NCBI RefSeq assembly: GCF_004349085.1
Contig: NZ_SMFM01000002.1
Coordinates: 434,001 to 498,000 of the forward strand
DNA: 64,000 bases
Direction: 5' to 3'
Origin: Flavobacterium caseinilyticum
Lineage (GTDB): Bacteria > Bacteroidota > Bacteroidia > Flavobacteriales > Flavobacteriaceae
Shown: positions 1-8,134 of the stretch, in pieces
How the letters are laid out: every line of letters begins with the position of its first letter
Position numbering within the stretch: position 1 is the stretch's first letter
Program-made: the position numbers and the translations under genes
Notes under the pieces: generated by a model
What the model was told of the DNA's origin: nothing
What the model saw: the letters and a program-made list of their open reading frames with translations, nothing else
Databases searched by the model: none

Positions 1-1
1 C

Positions 2-79
2 ATTTTTAGCATTACTATTAGTCAAAATAAGGAAAAGATTAAAAGTGGATTTGCTAACTTAGCAGTAACTAAAAGTTAA
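2..79 (+). CDS. C-terminal tail of a gene cut by the window edge
   Basis: An open frame runs from the left edge to a TAA at 77-79 and would encode about 25 residues. Nothing in it identifies a family. It could be the end of a real gene upstream or a chance frame. Confidence 0.25.
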   Translation: MFSITISQNKEKIKSGFANLAVTKS

Positions 80-330
80 GAATAAATACTACTTGAAAAT
101 ATTTTTTAATTTTTCCAAATCTTCGATAAAATAGTTAGGCATTTATTCGGATAGGGCTAATAGCCCGAACAGTTCGAGCCAACATTTCTCCTTAATGGAT
201 TAGATTTCTTATAGTCCTGTAACAAGTAATCATTAGAAATTAAAAGCCAAACTCCCCCTTTAAAGGACATCTATTATTTCCAATGTTGGTATTAAATACT
301 TTTACATGAAGATTTAAATAACAGATCGCC

Positions 331-654
331 ATGAAGCCATTTACTTTTGACCAAATACCTGTAATGATGAACAAGATTCATGATAAATTGGAGTATTTAG
401 AAAAACTTATTGTAAGAATCTCTAATGTAGAAGAAAATAAAGAAGAACTTCTAAACATTCAAGAAGCATCAAAACTTTTAAATCTATCGGTATCAACAAT
501 CTATAGTAAAGTATGTAAAAGGGAAATCCCAGTTAATAAACAAGGTAAACGCATTTATTTTTACAGACATGAGTTAATGAAATGGATTAAGTCTGGTCGA
601 GTAAAAACTTATTTCGAAATCCAAAATGATATTGAAAAGAGGTCAAAAATCTAA
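331..654 (+). CDS. Excisionase-type helix-turn-helix protein
   Basis: This 107-residue protein is probably a DNA-binding accessory factor of a mobile element. Residues about 10-30 are charged and helical. Residues about 43-90 form a MerR/excisionase-like winged HTH (HTH_17), visible as IQEASKLLNLSVSTIYSKV, a basic turn with two Lys/Arg-rich segments, and a final helix containing MKWIKSG. In Bacteroidota such proteins occur singly beside integrases of genomic islands. No integrase is visible in this window, so the gene may be an island remnant or lie at an island edge. The start at 331 leaves no room for an upstream domain, and the stop codon lies inside the terminator stem. Confidence 0.75.
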   Translation: MKPFTFDQIPVMMNKIHDKLEYLEKLIVRISNVEENKEELLNIQEASKLLNLSVSTIYSKVCKREIPVNKQGKRIYFYRHELMKWIKSGRVKTYFEIQNDIEKRSKI

Positions 655-688
655 AGTTAATACTAGATTTTTGACCTCTTTTCTTTTT
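635..688 (+). terminator. Strong intrinsic terminator after the HTH gene
   Basis: A perfect 18-bp inverted repeat (635-652 and 665-682) encloses a 12-nt loop and is followed by a T-rich run. The left arm includes the end of the HTH coding sequence. The stem can also work in the other direction because the left arm begins with AAAA. Confidence 0.9.
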
Positions 689-850
689 ACCCCTAATCTC
701 AAAGTATTCTCATCATACAAGACTTAGCTTTTTTTATATTAGTGATATAATCAACATTCAAAGTTTATAACTATTTTTGTACAAACAACTCCCATGAGTT
801 ATGTTATCTTGACAAGGATACTTTGTTTTGTTTTGCGATAGTTTGCTTTA

Positions 851-871
851 AATTGTACCATAATTGTACCA
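851..871. repeat. Tandem 10-bp repeat with 11-bp period
   Basis: The sequence AATTGTACCA occurs at 851-860 and again at 862-871, one helical turn apart. A similar arrangement, GTGGCA twice with an 11-bp period, occurs at 54785-54801 beside the recombinase relic. Such doublets could be recombinase or excisionase arm sites, but that is inference. Confidence 0.4.
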
Positions 872-1080
872 CTGAAGTTTAAAACTCCATTAAAGTAAGG
901 AAAGTTATTTTCTGCATCGAAAACCGATGATAGATATATTTTTTTCATCCCCTCACTAAATTATTATTAAGGATCGGAAAAAATTATTATTTATCTTTAT
1001 TACCAATTCTGCTTTTGTTTTAAAATTTATATTGAATTTGACATTGCTAATTTCTTTAAATCATCTAAAAAATGGTTCGA

Positions 1081-1116
1081 AAATTCTCCTGAAATAGTTA
1101 CATTTCAGGAGAATTT
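1081..1116. terminator. Perfect 15-bp hairpin, possible bidirectional terminator
   Basis: Arms at 1081-1095 and 1102-1116 are perfect complements (the left arm is AAATTCTCCTGAAAT) around a 6-nt loop. There is no long T tract, and no gene ends here on either strand. It may be the terminator of a lost gene. The rest of 683-1297 shows no supportable gene, only AT-rich sequence and the 851-871 repeat. Confidence 0.55.
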
Positions 1117-1297
1117 GATTAGATAATTTTCTTGTTTTTAAATTTATCTATCTAAAGTGTTCAGCTGTGAAAAGAGTTTGACAGTCGAACTCTCACGCCT
1201 ACTTTAGCTATAACTTTTTACATTAAAAAAACTTAGAATTATTAAAAACATTTCACTAAATATTTTAAACTTAAAAAATAATTATTTAATTAAATAA

Positions 1298-2170
1298 TTA
1301 AAAATCAACATATTACATCATAATTTTAAGCTATCAAAAAAAGTTAAGATCGGTACAAGGTGTTCGATTGTAGTCCCACCCACTCCAGACGAACAGTTTT
1401 TTAAAATTATTTCTTCAATTCTAACAAACAACAAAACAGCCTTTCAAGAAATATATATTAAAAAGAGCAAGAGTAATCCGCGGAAAGATTCACCAGCACC
1501 TTTTGTAAACGATGATTATTTAATTTTCTGTTTGATTATTGCCATCACGAAGTTTAATATTGATAAGACTTGGATAAAAAACATTATTTCTATCAGAAAC
1601 AGAAACTCCACAACCATTACGTTTTAAAACATTTTGAACGAAAACTATTCAAGTACGAGCAATCAAATGGAAGTTGTTTTAATGTTTTTGATTTTGTGTA
1701 ATAATTCAAAAATAGATAATAATTTGCTAAACGTAGCTTATAAAAGTATTACAGAAAATACCACGTTGCTTAAAAACCGTAACGATTTTCAAACTTTGTG
1801 TGCGTTTAGAACTTATGATATAGTTATTGAACAAAAAGAAGCAAGTGAAGGCAGTGAAATAACTTCGTTAAAAAAATTCAATCAAAAATTCAAAACAAGG
1901 ATTAAGATTTTAACCTTGATTTTACAAGTAGGAATTTTATTTGGTTTAATTTACAGTTTATCTACACTGCCAATTTACTCACCTAAAACGGTTAGTTTTA
2001 TAGATCAATATAATTTCATATTTACTATTATTGGTGTTTCTGGTTTTACGCTAATAGGAAATCAAATTCCTTTTATCAAAAACAAATCTCAAGAATTATT
2101 AATGAGATTATTTGGTTATCCAAAAGAACTGATACAAACAAAGAGTAAACAACAACTCCAAGACTTGTAA
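1298..2170 (+). pseudogene. Membrane protein gene interrupted by an in-frame TAA
   Basis: One reading frame is open from 1298 to 1624, is broken by TAA at 1625-1627, and resumes in the same frame to 2170. Protein-like sequence begins near 1385. No good ATG is visible upstream, and the downstream part could start only at a TTG (1634), giving 178 residues. The C-terminal part has two hydrophobic segments, around residues 95-118 and 128-146 of that piece, preceded by a Lys-rich helix. I do not recognise the family. A single-base nonsense mutation in a former protein of about 260 or more residues explains the pattern best. A functional short protein from the TTG start is the alternative. Confidence 0.6.
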
Positions 2171-2725
2171 TAGAGAAAATTGAAATTTTGGGAATATAAT
2201 AATTTGAATGCGAAAAACTAATTGAGGAGAAGAACGGGAGCCACCAACAGCCGTTCCTATGTAAAGCATCATAAAGTTATTCACAACTTTTGAGAGGATT
2301 ATATTTTGGTTATTTTTCGAGTATAAAATTCCGCTCCAACGGCTTGTTGAAAAAGTTGGAAACAACTTTTTGTCTGCCGAAGACTTAGACTGAAAAAATT
2401 ATTCTAACTTTTTCAATTATCCACGTATTTTAATCTCTTTTATTTCATAGTCTTTCTTTTAAATTCTTAAAACTCCTGCTTCTATATGTGGTTCTCGATT
2501 TTTAGAACGAGACCACCTGTATCTGTTTGATTGCAAGAATAAAAATAGCTGCCTGCTACAAAATATGCCTTCTTTTTATGGAACCACCCTAGCTGTTTTG
2601 CAGTTTATTCTCTAGTACGGTTGAGCTTTTTAAGAAGGTTATTTTTATTTTTCTAACACTAAATTTCTATTAATTTTATAGGGTGTTTCGGTTTTAATTA
2701 CCGAGAGTATTCTTCGTGCCAATTT
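2171..2725. other. Intergenic stretch with hairpins, no gene
   Basis: No convincing gene is present. Two structures are visible: a 9-bp hairpin (2350-2358 with 2363-2371, GAAA loop) followed by T-rich sequence, and a stem near 2487-2515 built from GTGGTTCTCG and its near complement CGAGACCAC. An 85-residue minus-strand frame here overlaps the end of the preceding pseudogene and looks like a shadow. Confidence 0.5.
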
Positions 2726-2908
2726 ATGGGCTATTTTAATAATGACGCTCTTTACGTTCTTGCCTTAATGTTTGCGGTAATAGTTTTATATTTCGGCATC
2801 CTACCTAACTGGCTCTCGTTTGAAACGAGTGCCTACTTACCTTATAAAAAAAAGTCGAATCGTTTACAACGCGCCTACTATACTACTAAACTGAAGTTAT
2901 TAAAATAA
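2726..2908 (+). CDS. Possible 60-residue single-span membrane peptide
   Basis: An ATG-initiated frame encodes one hydrophobic segment (about residues 9-29) followed by a basic tail rich in Lys, Arg and Tyr. The DNA also contains a perfect short palindrome (CTCGTTTGAAACGAG), and surrounding sequence is structure-rich, so the frame may be incidental. No family is recognised. Confidence 0.25.
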   Translation: MGYFNNDALYVLALMFAVIVLYFGILPNWLSFETSAYLPYKKKSNRLQRAYYTTKLKLLK

Positions 2909-3000
2909 ATGTATTAGCTAAAACAATAAAACTATTTAAAAAAAAATAAATTCTAAAATCTATTTTTGACTACTTTTATGAACTTTCAAAAAACAAATAA

Positions 3001-3627
3001 ATGAACGATATCCTTAAAAAAAAATTCCCATCCTTCTCAAATGCTCTTCTAATAGACATTAATACAAATGCCCTACAGCAATCTTTTGCTGCTGGAGATG
3101 TTATTATGCGAACAGGTCAGTACATAAAAAATACAGTGCTCGTTTTGAGTGGTAAAATAAAAATCTATCGAGAAGATGAAGAAGGTAGCGAATTTTTCAT
3201 GTATTATTTACAGCCAGGTCAAGCTTGTGCTATTTCAATGATATGTGCAACAAAAAATCAAAAAAGCCAAATTATGGCAAAAGTAGTTGAGGATGTTGAA
3301 TTAATTATGGTACCATTGCAATTGATGGATAAATGGATGATGCAACATCGCAGTTGGTATGAATTTGTAATTGATACGTATCGAAGTAGGTTTGAAGAAG
3401 TCCTTGATGTGATTGACAGTATTGCTTTTAGAGCAATGGACGAACGCTTAGAATTTTACTTAAAAAGGCATAGAGATGCTTGTGATTGTGATGATTTAAA
3501 ATTGTCGCATCAAGAAATTGCAAGTGAATTGAATACTTCTAGAGAAGTTATTTCTCGATTACTCAAAAAACTAGAGCAACGAGGGGTACTAAAAATGCAT
3601 CGCAATAATATTGAACTTTTAAAATAA
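3001..3627 (+). CDS. Crp/Fnr-family transcriptional regulator, candidate master regulator of the window
   Basis: A 208-residue dimeric regulator. Residues about 10-115 form the cyclic-nucleotide-binding-like beta-roll (GDVIMRTGQ, a central LSGKIKIY strand, PGQACAISMIC). Residues about 125-147 form the dimer helix, and residues about 165-205 the winged HTH. The recognition helix TSREVISRLLKKL carries Arg181, Glu182 and Arg186, the same spacing as E. coli CRP Arg180, Glu181 and Arg185, which read GTGA. Four cysteines stand out: Cys76 and Cys82 in the sensory domain, and Cys161 and Cys163 in a CDCD motif just before the HTH. They could sense redox state, persulfide or a metal, but no [4Fe-4S] N-terminal motif of FNR is present. 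Its own promoter has a -7 element (TACTTTTA, 2971-2978) but no copy of the shared operator. It sits just upstream of the first target gene. Confidence 0.92.
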   Translation: MNDILKKKFPSFSNALLIDINTNALQQSFAAGDVIMRTGQYIKNTVLVLSGKIKIYREDEEGSEFFMYYLQPGQACAISMICATKNQKSQIMAKVVEDVELIMVPLQLMDKWMMQHRSWYEFVIDTYRSRFEEVLDVIDSIAFRAMDERLEFYLKRHRDACDCDDLKLSHQEIASELNTSREVISRLLKKLEQRGVLKMHRNNIELLK

Positions 3628-3636
3628 ATCTTCCTA

Positions 3637-3681
3637 TGTGATAAATGTTACAGATTGTAAAATTTTAACTAGCAATATTTG
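3637..3681 (+). promoter_or_regulatory. Crp-type operator and promoter of the TauE/SafE gene
   Basis: The palindrome TGTGATAAATGTTACA lies at 3637-3652. The -7 element AATATTTG ends at 3681, exactly 36.5 bp from the operator centre and 20 bp before the ATG at 3701. Confidence 0.85.
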
Positions 3682-3700
3682 CAGTATAAAATTTATAATT

Positions 3701-4498
3701 ATGGAATATATAGGTTATTTTGCGTCAATTCTGATTGGCGTTGCTTTAGGACTGATAGGTGGCGGTGGCTCCATTCTTACTGTACCCGTTTTAGTTTATT
3801 TATTTGCAGTTGAACCGGTACTAGCGACAGCTTATTCGTTGTTTATTGTTGGTTTAACCAGTGCAGTAGGTACTGTTGGTTATTTCAAAAAAGGGTTGGT
3901 AAACATAAAAACAGCCATTGTTTTTGGTATCCCATCCATAATTGCCGTTTTTACTACAAGAGCTTTTATCGTTCCCGCTATACCAAAAGAGATCTTTTCA
4001 ACAGGAAGTTTCACACTCACTAAAGATCTTTTTTTAATGTTACTTTTTGCTGTAATCATGGTTATTGCATCTTACACAATGATTAAAAAAGATAAAAAAA
4101 ATACAATAGAAGAAGCCGGAGAACAAAAATTTAATTATCCATTGATACTTATTGAAGGTGCAATTGTTGGAATTATTACAGGTTTAGTTGGTGCAGGTGG
4201 CGGATTTTTAATAATTCCTGCATTAGTTATTCTGAGTAAATTACCCATGAAAGAAGCTGTAGGAACGTCTCTTGTAATTATTGCCGCCAAATCATTAATA
4301 GGCTTTTTTGGCGAAGGTGGAGAAAGTATTATTGACTGGCAATTTCTATTTACCATTTCAGGTTTTGCAATTGTTGGAATTTTCATTGGAACGGCATTAT
4401 CCAAAAAGATTGATGGTGCAAAATTAAAACCTGCTTTTGGTTGGTTCGTTTTGGTAATGGGTATTTATATTATTACAAAAGAGCTATTCCTAAAATAA
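3701..4498 (+). CDS. TauE/SafE-family sulfite/sulfonate exporter
   Basis: A 265-residue inner-membrane protein with about eight helices arranged as two homologous halves. Each half has the family glycine motif: GVALGLIGGGGSILTVPVL near the N-terminus and GLVGAGGGFLIIPALVIL in the middle. TauE/SafE proteins move small sulfur anions such as sulfite out of the cell. That fits its position next to SQR and in a regulon with persulfide dioxygenases, which make sulfite. I chose ATG 3701. A longer frame begins at 3638 but would translate through the operator and promoter. Substrate is inferred from context. Confidence 0.88.
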   Translation: MEYIGYFASILIGVALGLIGGGGSILTVPVLVYLFAVEPVLATAYSLFIVGLTSAVGTVGYFKKGLVNIKTAIVFGIPSIIAVFTTRAFIVPAIPKEIFSTGSFTLTKDLFLMLLFAVIMVIASYTMIKKDKKNTIEEAGEQKFNYPLILIEGAIVGIITGLVGAGGGFLIIPALVILSKLPMKEAVGTSLVIIAAKSLIGFFGEGGESIIDWQFLFTISGFAIVGIFIGTALSKKIDGAKLKPAFGWFVLVMGIYIITKELFLK

Positions 4499-4506
4499 CA
4501 TACTTA

Positions 4507-4551
4507 TGTGACAAAAGTCACATTGATAAAGATGTAAATTAAATAAATTTA
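4507..4551 (+). promoter_or_regulatory. Crp-type operator and promoter of the first SQR gene
   Basis: TGTGACAAAAGTCACA at 4507-4522 has two perfect inverted half-sites. The -7 element TAAATTTA ends at 4551, again 36.5 bp from the centre. The SQR start is 31 bp further on. Confidence 0.85.
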
Positions 4552-4581
4552 TATTCTTATTTTAAAACAAATCGAAAAAAA

Positions 4582-5787
4582 ATGGTCAATCATTATCAAA
4601 TATTAATTATAGGTGGTGGAAATGCAGGACTTTCTGTCGCTTCACAGTTACTTATTAAAAGAAGTAATCTAAACATTGGAATCATTGATCCATCTGAAAA
4701 ACATTATTATCAGCCCGCATGGACACTAGTTGGTGCTGGTATATTTGACATCAATAAGACCGTTCGAAACGAAAAAGATGTAATTCCAAAGAATACTACT
4801 TGGATCAAAGAAGCGGTAAATGAATTTATGCCAAACGAAAATAAAGTAAGATGTTCTTCGGGCAAAGAATTCACCTATAATTACTTGATTGTTTGCCCTG
4901 GTATCCAATTGGATTGGGATAAAATAAAAGGATTAAAAGATACATTAGGCAAGAATAATGTCAGTAGCAACTACTCTTTTCAACATGCGCCATACACATG
5001 GGAAATGATTGAAAATTTCAAGGGCGGTACAGCTGTATTCACAAACCCAACGACACCAATTAAATGTGGTGGAGCACCACACAAAATCATGTATTTAGCT
5101 GTAGATTATTGGCGTAAACAAGGTATTTTAGACAAATGTGATGTACATTATCTATCTGGCGCAACTGTAATATTTGGCGTTAAGGAATATGCCGCAACAC
5201 TTACCGAAGTAGTAAAAAGGGGTAATATAAAAGTACATTTTGGTGTCAATGTAAATGAAATAGATGCAGCTAATAAAACCATATTCTATGAAGAAAAAAA
5301 CCAAGCAGGTGAAGTGCTACGTAAATCAATGAAGTTTGATCTATGCCATGCAGTCCCCCCTCAATCAGCGCCCGATTTTATAAAAAATAGCATTTTAAAA
5401 GATGAAGCAAATCCATTCGGATATGTGGAAATTGATAAATACACAATGCAGCATACTCGTTTTCCAAATGTGTTTGCTCTTGGAGATTGTACCAATGCCC
5501 CTTGTAGTAAAACAGGAGCCGCTATACGCAAACAAGCTCCCGTAGTTGTTACCAATCTTTTGGCAATTATGGATAATAAAAAAGTGACAGCACAATACGA
5601 TGGCTATAGCGCCTGCCCTATTCCTACTCAATACGGAAAATTAATGTTAGCCGAATTTGACTATACTAATACGCCAAAAATGACTTTCCCAATTAACCAG
5701 GCAAAACCAAATTGGGCTATGTGGATCCTTAAAACAAAAGTATTACCATGGTTATACTGGAATAAAATTCTAAAAGGAACTGCATAA
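4582..5787 (+). CDS. sqr: Type II sulfide:quinone oxidoreductase (SQR), copy 1
   Basis: A 401-residue flavoprotein that oxidises sulfide to persulfide/polysulfide and passes electrons to menaquinone at the inner membrane. The FAD-binding GGGNAG is at residues 11-16, followed by EKHYYQPAWTLVGAG, a signature close to the mitochondrial SQOR enzyme. The two redox cysteines expected for type II SQR are present: Cys162 (KCGGAP) and Cys345 (ACPIPTQYG). The second FAD motif (GDCTNAP) and the C-terminal LPWLYWNKILKG amphipathic membrane-binding helix are also visible. It has its own Crp-type promoter and an intrinsic terminator after it. A second copy lies at 11268-12473, and the two are very similar over their full length. 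Confidence 0.95.
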   Translation: MVNHYQILIIGGGNAGLSVASQLLIKRSNLNIGIIDPSEKHYYQPAWTLVGAGIFDINKTVRNEKDVIPKNTTWIKEAVNEFMPNENKVRCSSGKEFTYNYLIVCPGIQLDWDKIKGLKDTLGKNNVSSNYSFQHAPYTWEMIENFKGGTAVFTNPTTPIKCGGAPHKIMYLAVDYWRKQGILDKCDVHYLSGATVIFGVKEYAATLTEVVKRGNIKVHFGVNVNEIDAANKTIFYEEKNQAGEVLRKSMKFDLCHAVPPQSAPDFIKNSILKDEANPFGYVEIDKYTMQHTRFPNVFALGDCTNAPCSKTGAAIRKQAPVVVTNLLAIMDNKKVTAQYDGYSACPIPTQYGKLMLAEFDYTNTPKMTFPINQAKPNWAMWILKTKVLPWLYWNKILKGTA

Positions 5788-5817
5788 TAATTATTACCCA
5801 TATTTTTTTAGTTTGTT

Positions 5818-5852
5818 ATCCCTTTTGAGTAAAATTGAAAGGGATTTTTTTT
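5818..5852 (+). terminator. Intrinsic terminator after sqr copy 1
   Basis: Stem 5818-5825 with 5838-5845 (ATCCCTTT and AAAGGGAT), followed by eight T residues. It ends the sqr transcript immediately before the next operator. Confidence 0.85.
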
Positions 5853-5857
5853 GCTTA

Positions 5858-5902
5858 TGTGATAAATGTCACCATTAAAACCGTTTACTGTCCTCATATT
5901 TG
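5858..5902 (+). promoter_or_regulatory. Crp-type operator and promoter of the efflux operon
   Basis: TGTGATAAATGTCACC at 5858-5873 with the -7 element CATATTTG ending at 5902, 36.5 bp from the centre. The TetR start is 42 bp downstream. Confidence 0.82.
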
Positions 5903-5943
5903 CAGAGTGAACATTCACTTACTTACATTAAAATAAATATAAA

Positions 5944-6528
5944 ATGGAAATTTCAGCGAAACAACTGGAGATAATTAAAGCGGCTGGAAGAATTCTAACT
6001 GCATCAGGCGTTAGTGGTTTGACCATAAAAGAGCTTGCCAAAGAAATGCAATTTTCTGAAAGTGCTATTTACAGGCATTTTGAAAGCAAAGAGGAAATAG
6101 TACTTGCACTGCTTGATTTTCTGGCTACAAATATGGATGAAAGATTAACAGCATCACATTCCATAAATGAAAATCAAAAAGAGCAGTTTATACAATTATT
6201 TCAGAATCAATATTCGTTTTTTAAACAAAATCCACACTTTGTTGTAGCTGTTTTTTCAGATGGCTTAATGAAAGAAAGTCAGCGCATCAACGAAATGATT
6301 TATAAAATAATGAGTGTAAAAATTAAGCATTTAAAACCACTGCTTATTGAAGGTCAGCAATCAGGAGTTTTCACAAAAGTAATTTCTGCTGATGATTTAA
6401 CGCATATCGTAATGGGAACTTTTCGACTCCAAATGTACAAATGGCGCATGGCAGAATTCCAATTTGATATTGAAATCGAAGGAAATAAGATGATACAATC
6501 TATACTTACTTTAATCCATATAAATTAA
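5944..6528 (+). CDS. TetR-family repressor of the efflux operon
   Basis: A 194-residue regulator with the TetR N-terminal HTH at about residues 8-55 (GVSGLTIKELAKEM, then SAIYRHFESKEEI) and a helical ligand-binding domain after it. It is the first gene of a six-gene run in which spacings are 1-6 bp or overlaps, so it probably controls its own operon in response to a substrate of the pump. The Crp-type operator upstream gives a second input. Confidence 0.9.
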   Translation: MEISAKQLEIIKAAGRILTASGVSGLTIKELAKEMQFSESAIYRHFESKEEIVLALLDFLATNMDERLTASHSINENQKEQFIQLFQNQYSFFKQNPHFVVAVFSDGLMKESQRINEMIYKIMSVKIKHLKPLLIEGQQSGVFTKVISADDLTHIVMGTFRLQMYKWRMAEFQFDIEIEGNKMIQSILTLIHIN

Positions 6529-6529
6529 A

Positions 6530-6817
6530 ATGAAACTAAACTATCTACATATTAGTGATAAAGCTGTTTCAACATTGCAATTATTTAAAGCAATGGAAGG
6601 AAATGTTATTGCGCTTAAAATTTTAAAGAATGAGCAACTCAAAGAACATAGTACAAAATCACCCGGATTATTAGTATGTATTGATGGGAATGTAATTTTT
6701 GAGAATGAAAATCATAAAAAAGAAATACTGCTCTCAGGTGAATATATAATTATTGAAGCAAATGTAAAACATTGGATAAACGCAAAAATGGACAGCAATT
6801 TACTACTCATTAAATAA
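6530..6817 (+). CDS. Small cupin-like protein
   Basis: This 95-residue protein has the beta-strand pattern of a single-domain cupin: a central HSTKSPGLLVCIDGNVIF, then GEYIIIEANVKHWINA. The expected metal-binding His/Glu set is only partly present (His near residue 44, His near 83). It starts 1 bp after the TetR stop and is likely co-translated. A sensory or protective role for the efflux operon is possible but unproven. Confidence 0.6.
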   Translation: MKLNYLHISDKAVSTLQLFKAMEGNVIALKILKNEQLKEHSTKSPGLLVCIDGNVIFENENHKKEILLSGEYIIIEANVKHWINAKMDSNLLLIK

Positions 6818-6823
6818 ATTATA

Positions 6824-8134
6824 ATGAAAAATATATTTCAAATACTACTACTCATTTTGCTTGGTTTTCAATCAAAAGCCCAGGATGTGGTTTCATTTAA
6901 CTCCATTGATCAAGTTTTACACTACGCCGAAAAAAATGCGGCAGTGCTTAAAATTTCTAACGAACAAGTGGCATTGTCAAAGTACCAAACTTTAATTTCA
7001 AAAATAAATGCGTTTAATCCACGAGCAAATGCAACGGCTTCGGCTACGGATAATTTACAATTACCTTCTAATTATTTGCCGGCAGAAATCTTTGGGGGTG
7101 CTCCCGGTACTTTTAAGGAAACACAATTTGGACAACAATACATCAGTACCATTGCAATTACACCACAGATAGATTTGATAAATATTCCCGCTTGGCAGAA
7201 AATAAAAGCGTCTAAAATTAATGAAAACTATGCCGTTACAACGACTTTATTAGTTAAGAAAAATCTTTTTGAGACCATTGCAACCACGTATTACAACATC
7301 GTTTCCATTCAAAAACAAATTAAAGTACTGCATACTAATTATACGAATACTAAAAAGATTGAAGACATTGTTTCTAACAAACAAAAAGAAGGTCTGGCCA
7401 GGCAACAGGATTTGAATCAAGCCATGGCAAATGTGTTGCAAATTCAGGATAAAGAAACACAACTGGCTACTGTCCTACTCCAACAAAATAACATTTTGAA
7501 AACAGCCTGCGATATTCCAATCACAACTGGTTTAGAAATAGGTGATACGCAAGAAAATGCAACGGAAAATGCTGTTTTGGATGTTACCAATACTTTATTG
7601 AGTCAACAGAGCAAGTTGCTTCAAGAGGTTTCCAATCAAGAGTTGAAAAGTTTCAATTCCTCTTTTTTTCCAACACTTTCATTAGTGGGAAACTGGATGT
7701 ATCAAGACAATAGTAATGCGGGCTTTTTTAATCCAAATTCAAATACGTTTCAAGCCTCTTATGTAGGACTTCGATTGAATTATGCACTGCCGGACGCTTC
7801 TAAATATCTGCAAAAAAGAAATTTAAAAACAACTGCTGCGATTGCCAAAGAAAATGCAAAACATAATTTGCTTCAGGAAAACAATCAAAACCAACAGTTG
7901 AAATTAGAGTATCAGAAAGCCGTTGACAGTTATGTGATTAACCAAAAAATTACGGAGCTTAAAATTGACACCTACACTAAAAATTTAGAAATATACCATC
8001 AGGATTTAATTTCGCTTGATAATTTAATGATTTCTTTTAATGATAAATTAAATGCCGAACTCAACTTACAAGTGATAGCCACCAATATTTCCTATTTGAC
8101 CACTAAAATAAACCTCAACAACACCATTCAATAA
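6824..8134 (+). CDS. TolC-family outer-membrane efflux channel
   Basis: A 436-residue protein with a 20-residue signal peptide ending in KAQ, then two repeats of the long alpha-helical hairpin and beta-strand pattern of outer-membrane factor proteins (about residues 30-220 and 240-430). It provides the exit duct for the adaptor and ABC transporter encoded next. The stop overlaps the start of the adaptor gene (TAATG). Confidence 0.88.
   Translation: MKNIFQILLLILLGFQSKAQDVVSFNSIDQVLHYAEKNAAVLKISNEQVALSKYQTLISKINAFNPRANATASATDNLQLPSNYLPAEIFGGAPGTFKETQFGQQYISTIAITPQIDLINIPAWQKIKASKINENYAVTTTLLVKKNLFETIATTYYNIVSIQKQIKVLHTNYTNTKKIEDIVSNKQKEGLARQQDLNQAMANVLQIQDKETQLATVLLQQNNILKTACDIPITTGLEIGDTQENATENAVLDVTNTLLSQQSKLLQEVSNQELKSFNSSFFPTLSLVGNWMYQDNSNAGFFNPNSNTFQASYVGLRLNYALPDASKYLQKRNLKTTAAIAKENAKHNLLQENNQNQQLKLEYQKAVDSYVINQKITELKIDTYTKNLEIYHQDLISLDNLMISFNDKLNAELNLQVIATNISYLTTKINLNNTIQ

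Noticed and set aside
1352..1387. tRNA 3-prime-end-like sequence (GTGTTCGATTG then CCCACCCACTCCA)
   Set aside because: Stem pairing is poor and the segment is part of the open frame of the pseudogene, so a tRNA relic is not supported.
2108..2365. 85-residue minus-strand ORF
   Set aside because: It overlaps the 3-prime end of the pseudogene and shows no protein-like pattern. It is judged a shadow or chance frame.
3638..3700. Longer N-terminus for the TauE/SafE gene
   Set aside because: The extension would translate the operator and -7 element. ATG 3701 begins with a membrane helix typical of the family.
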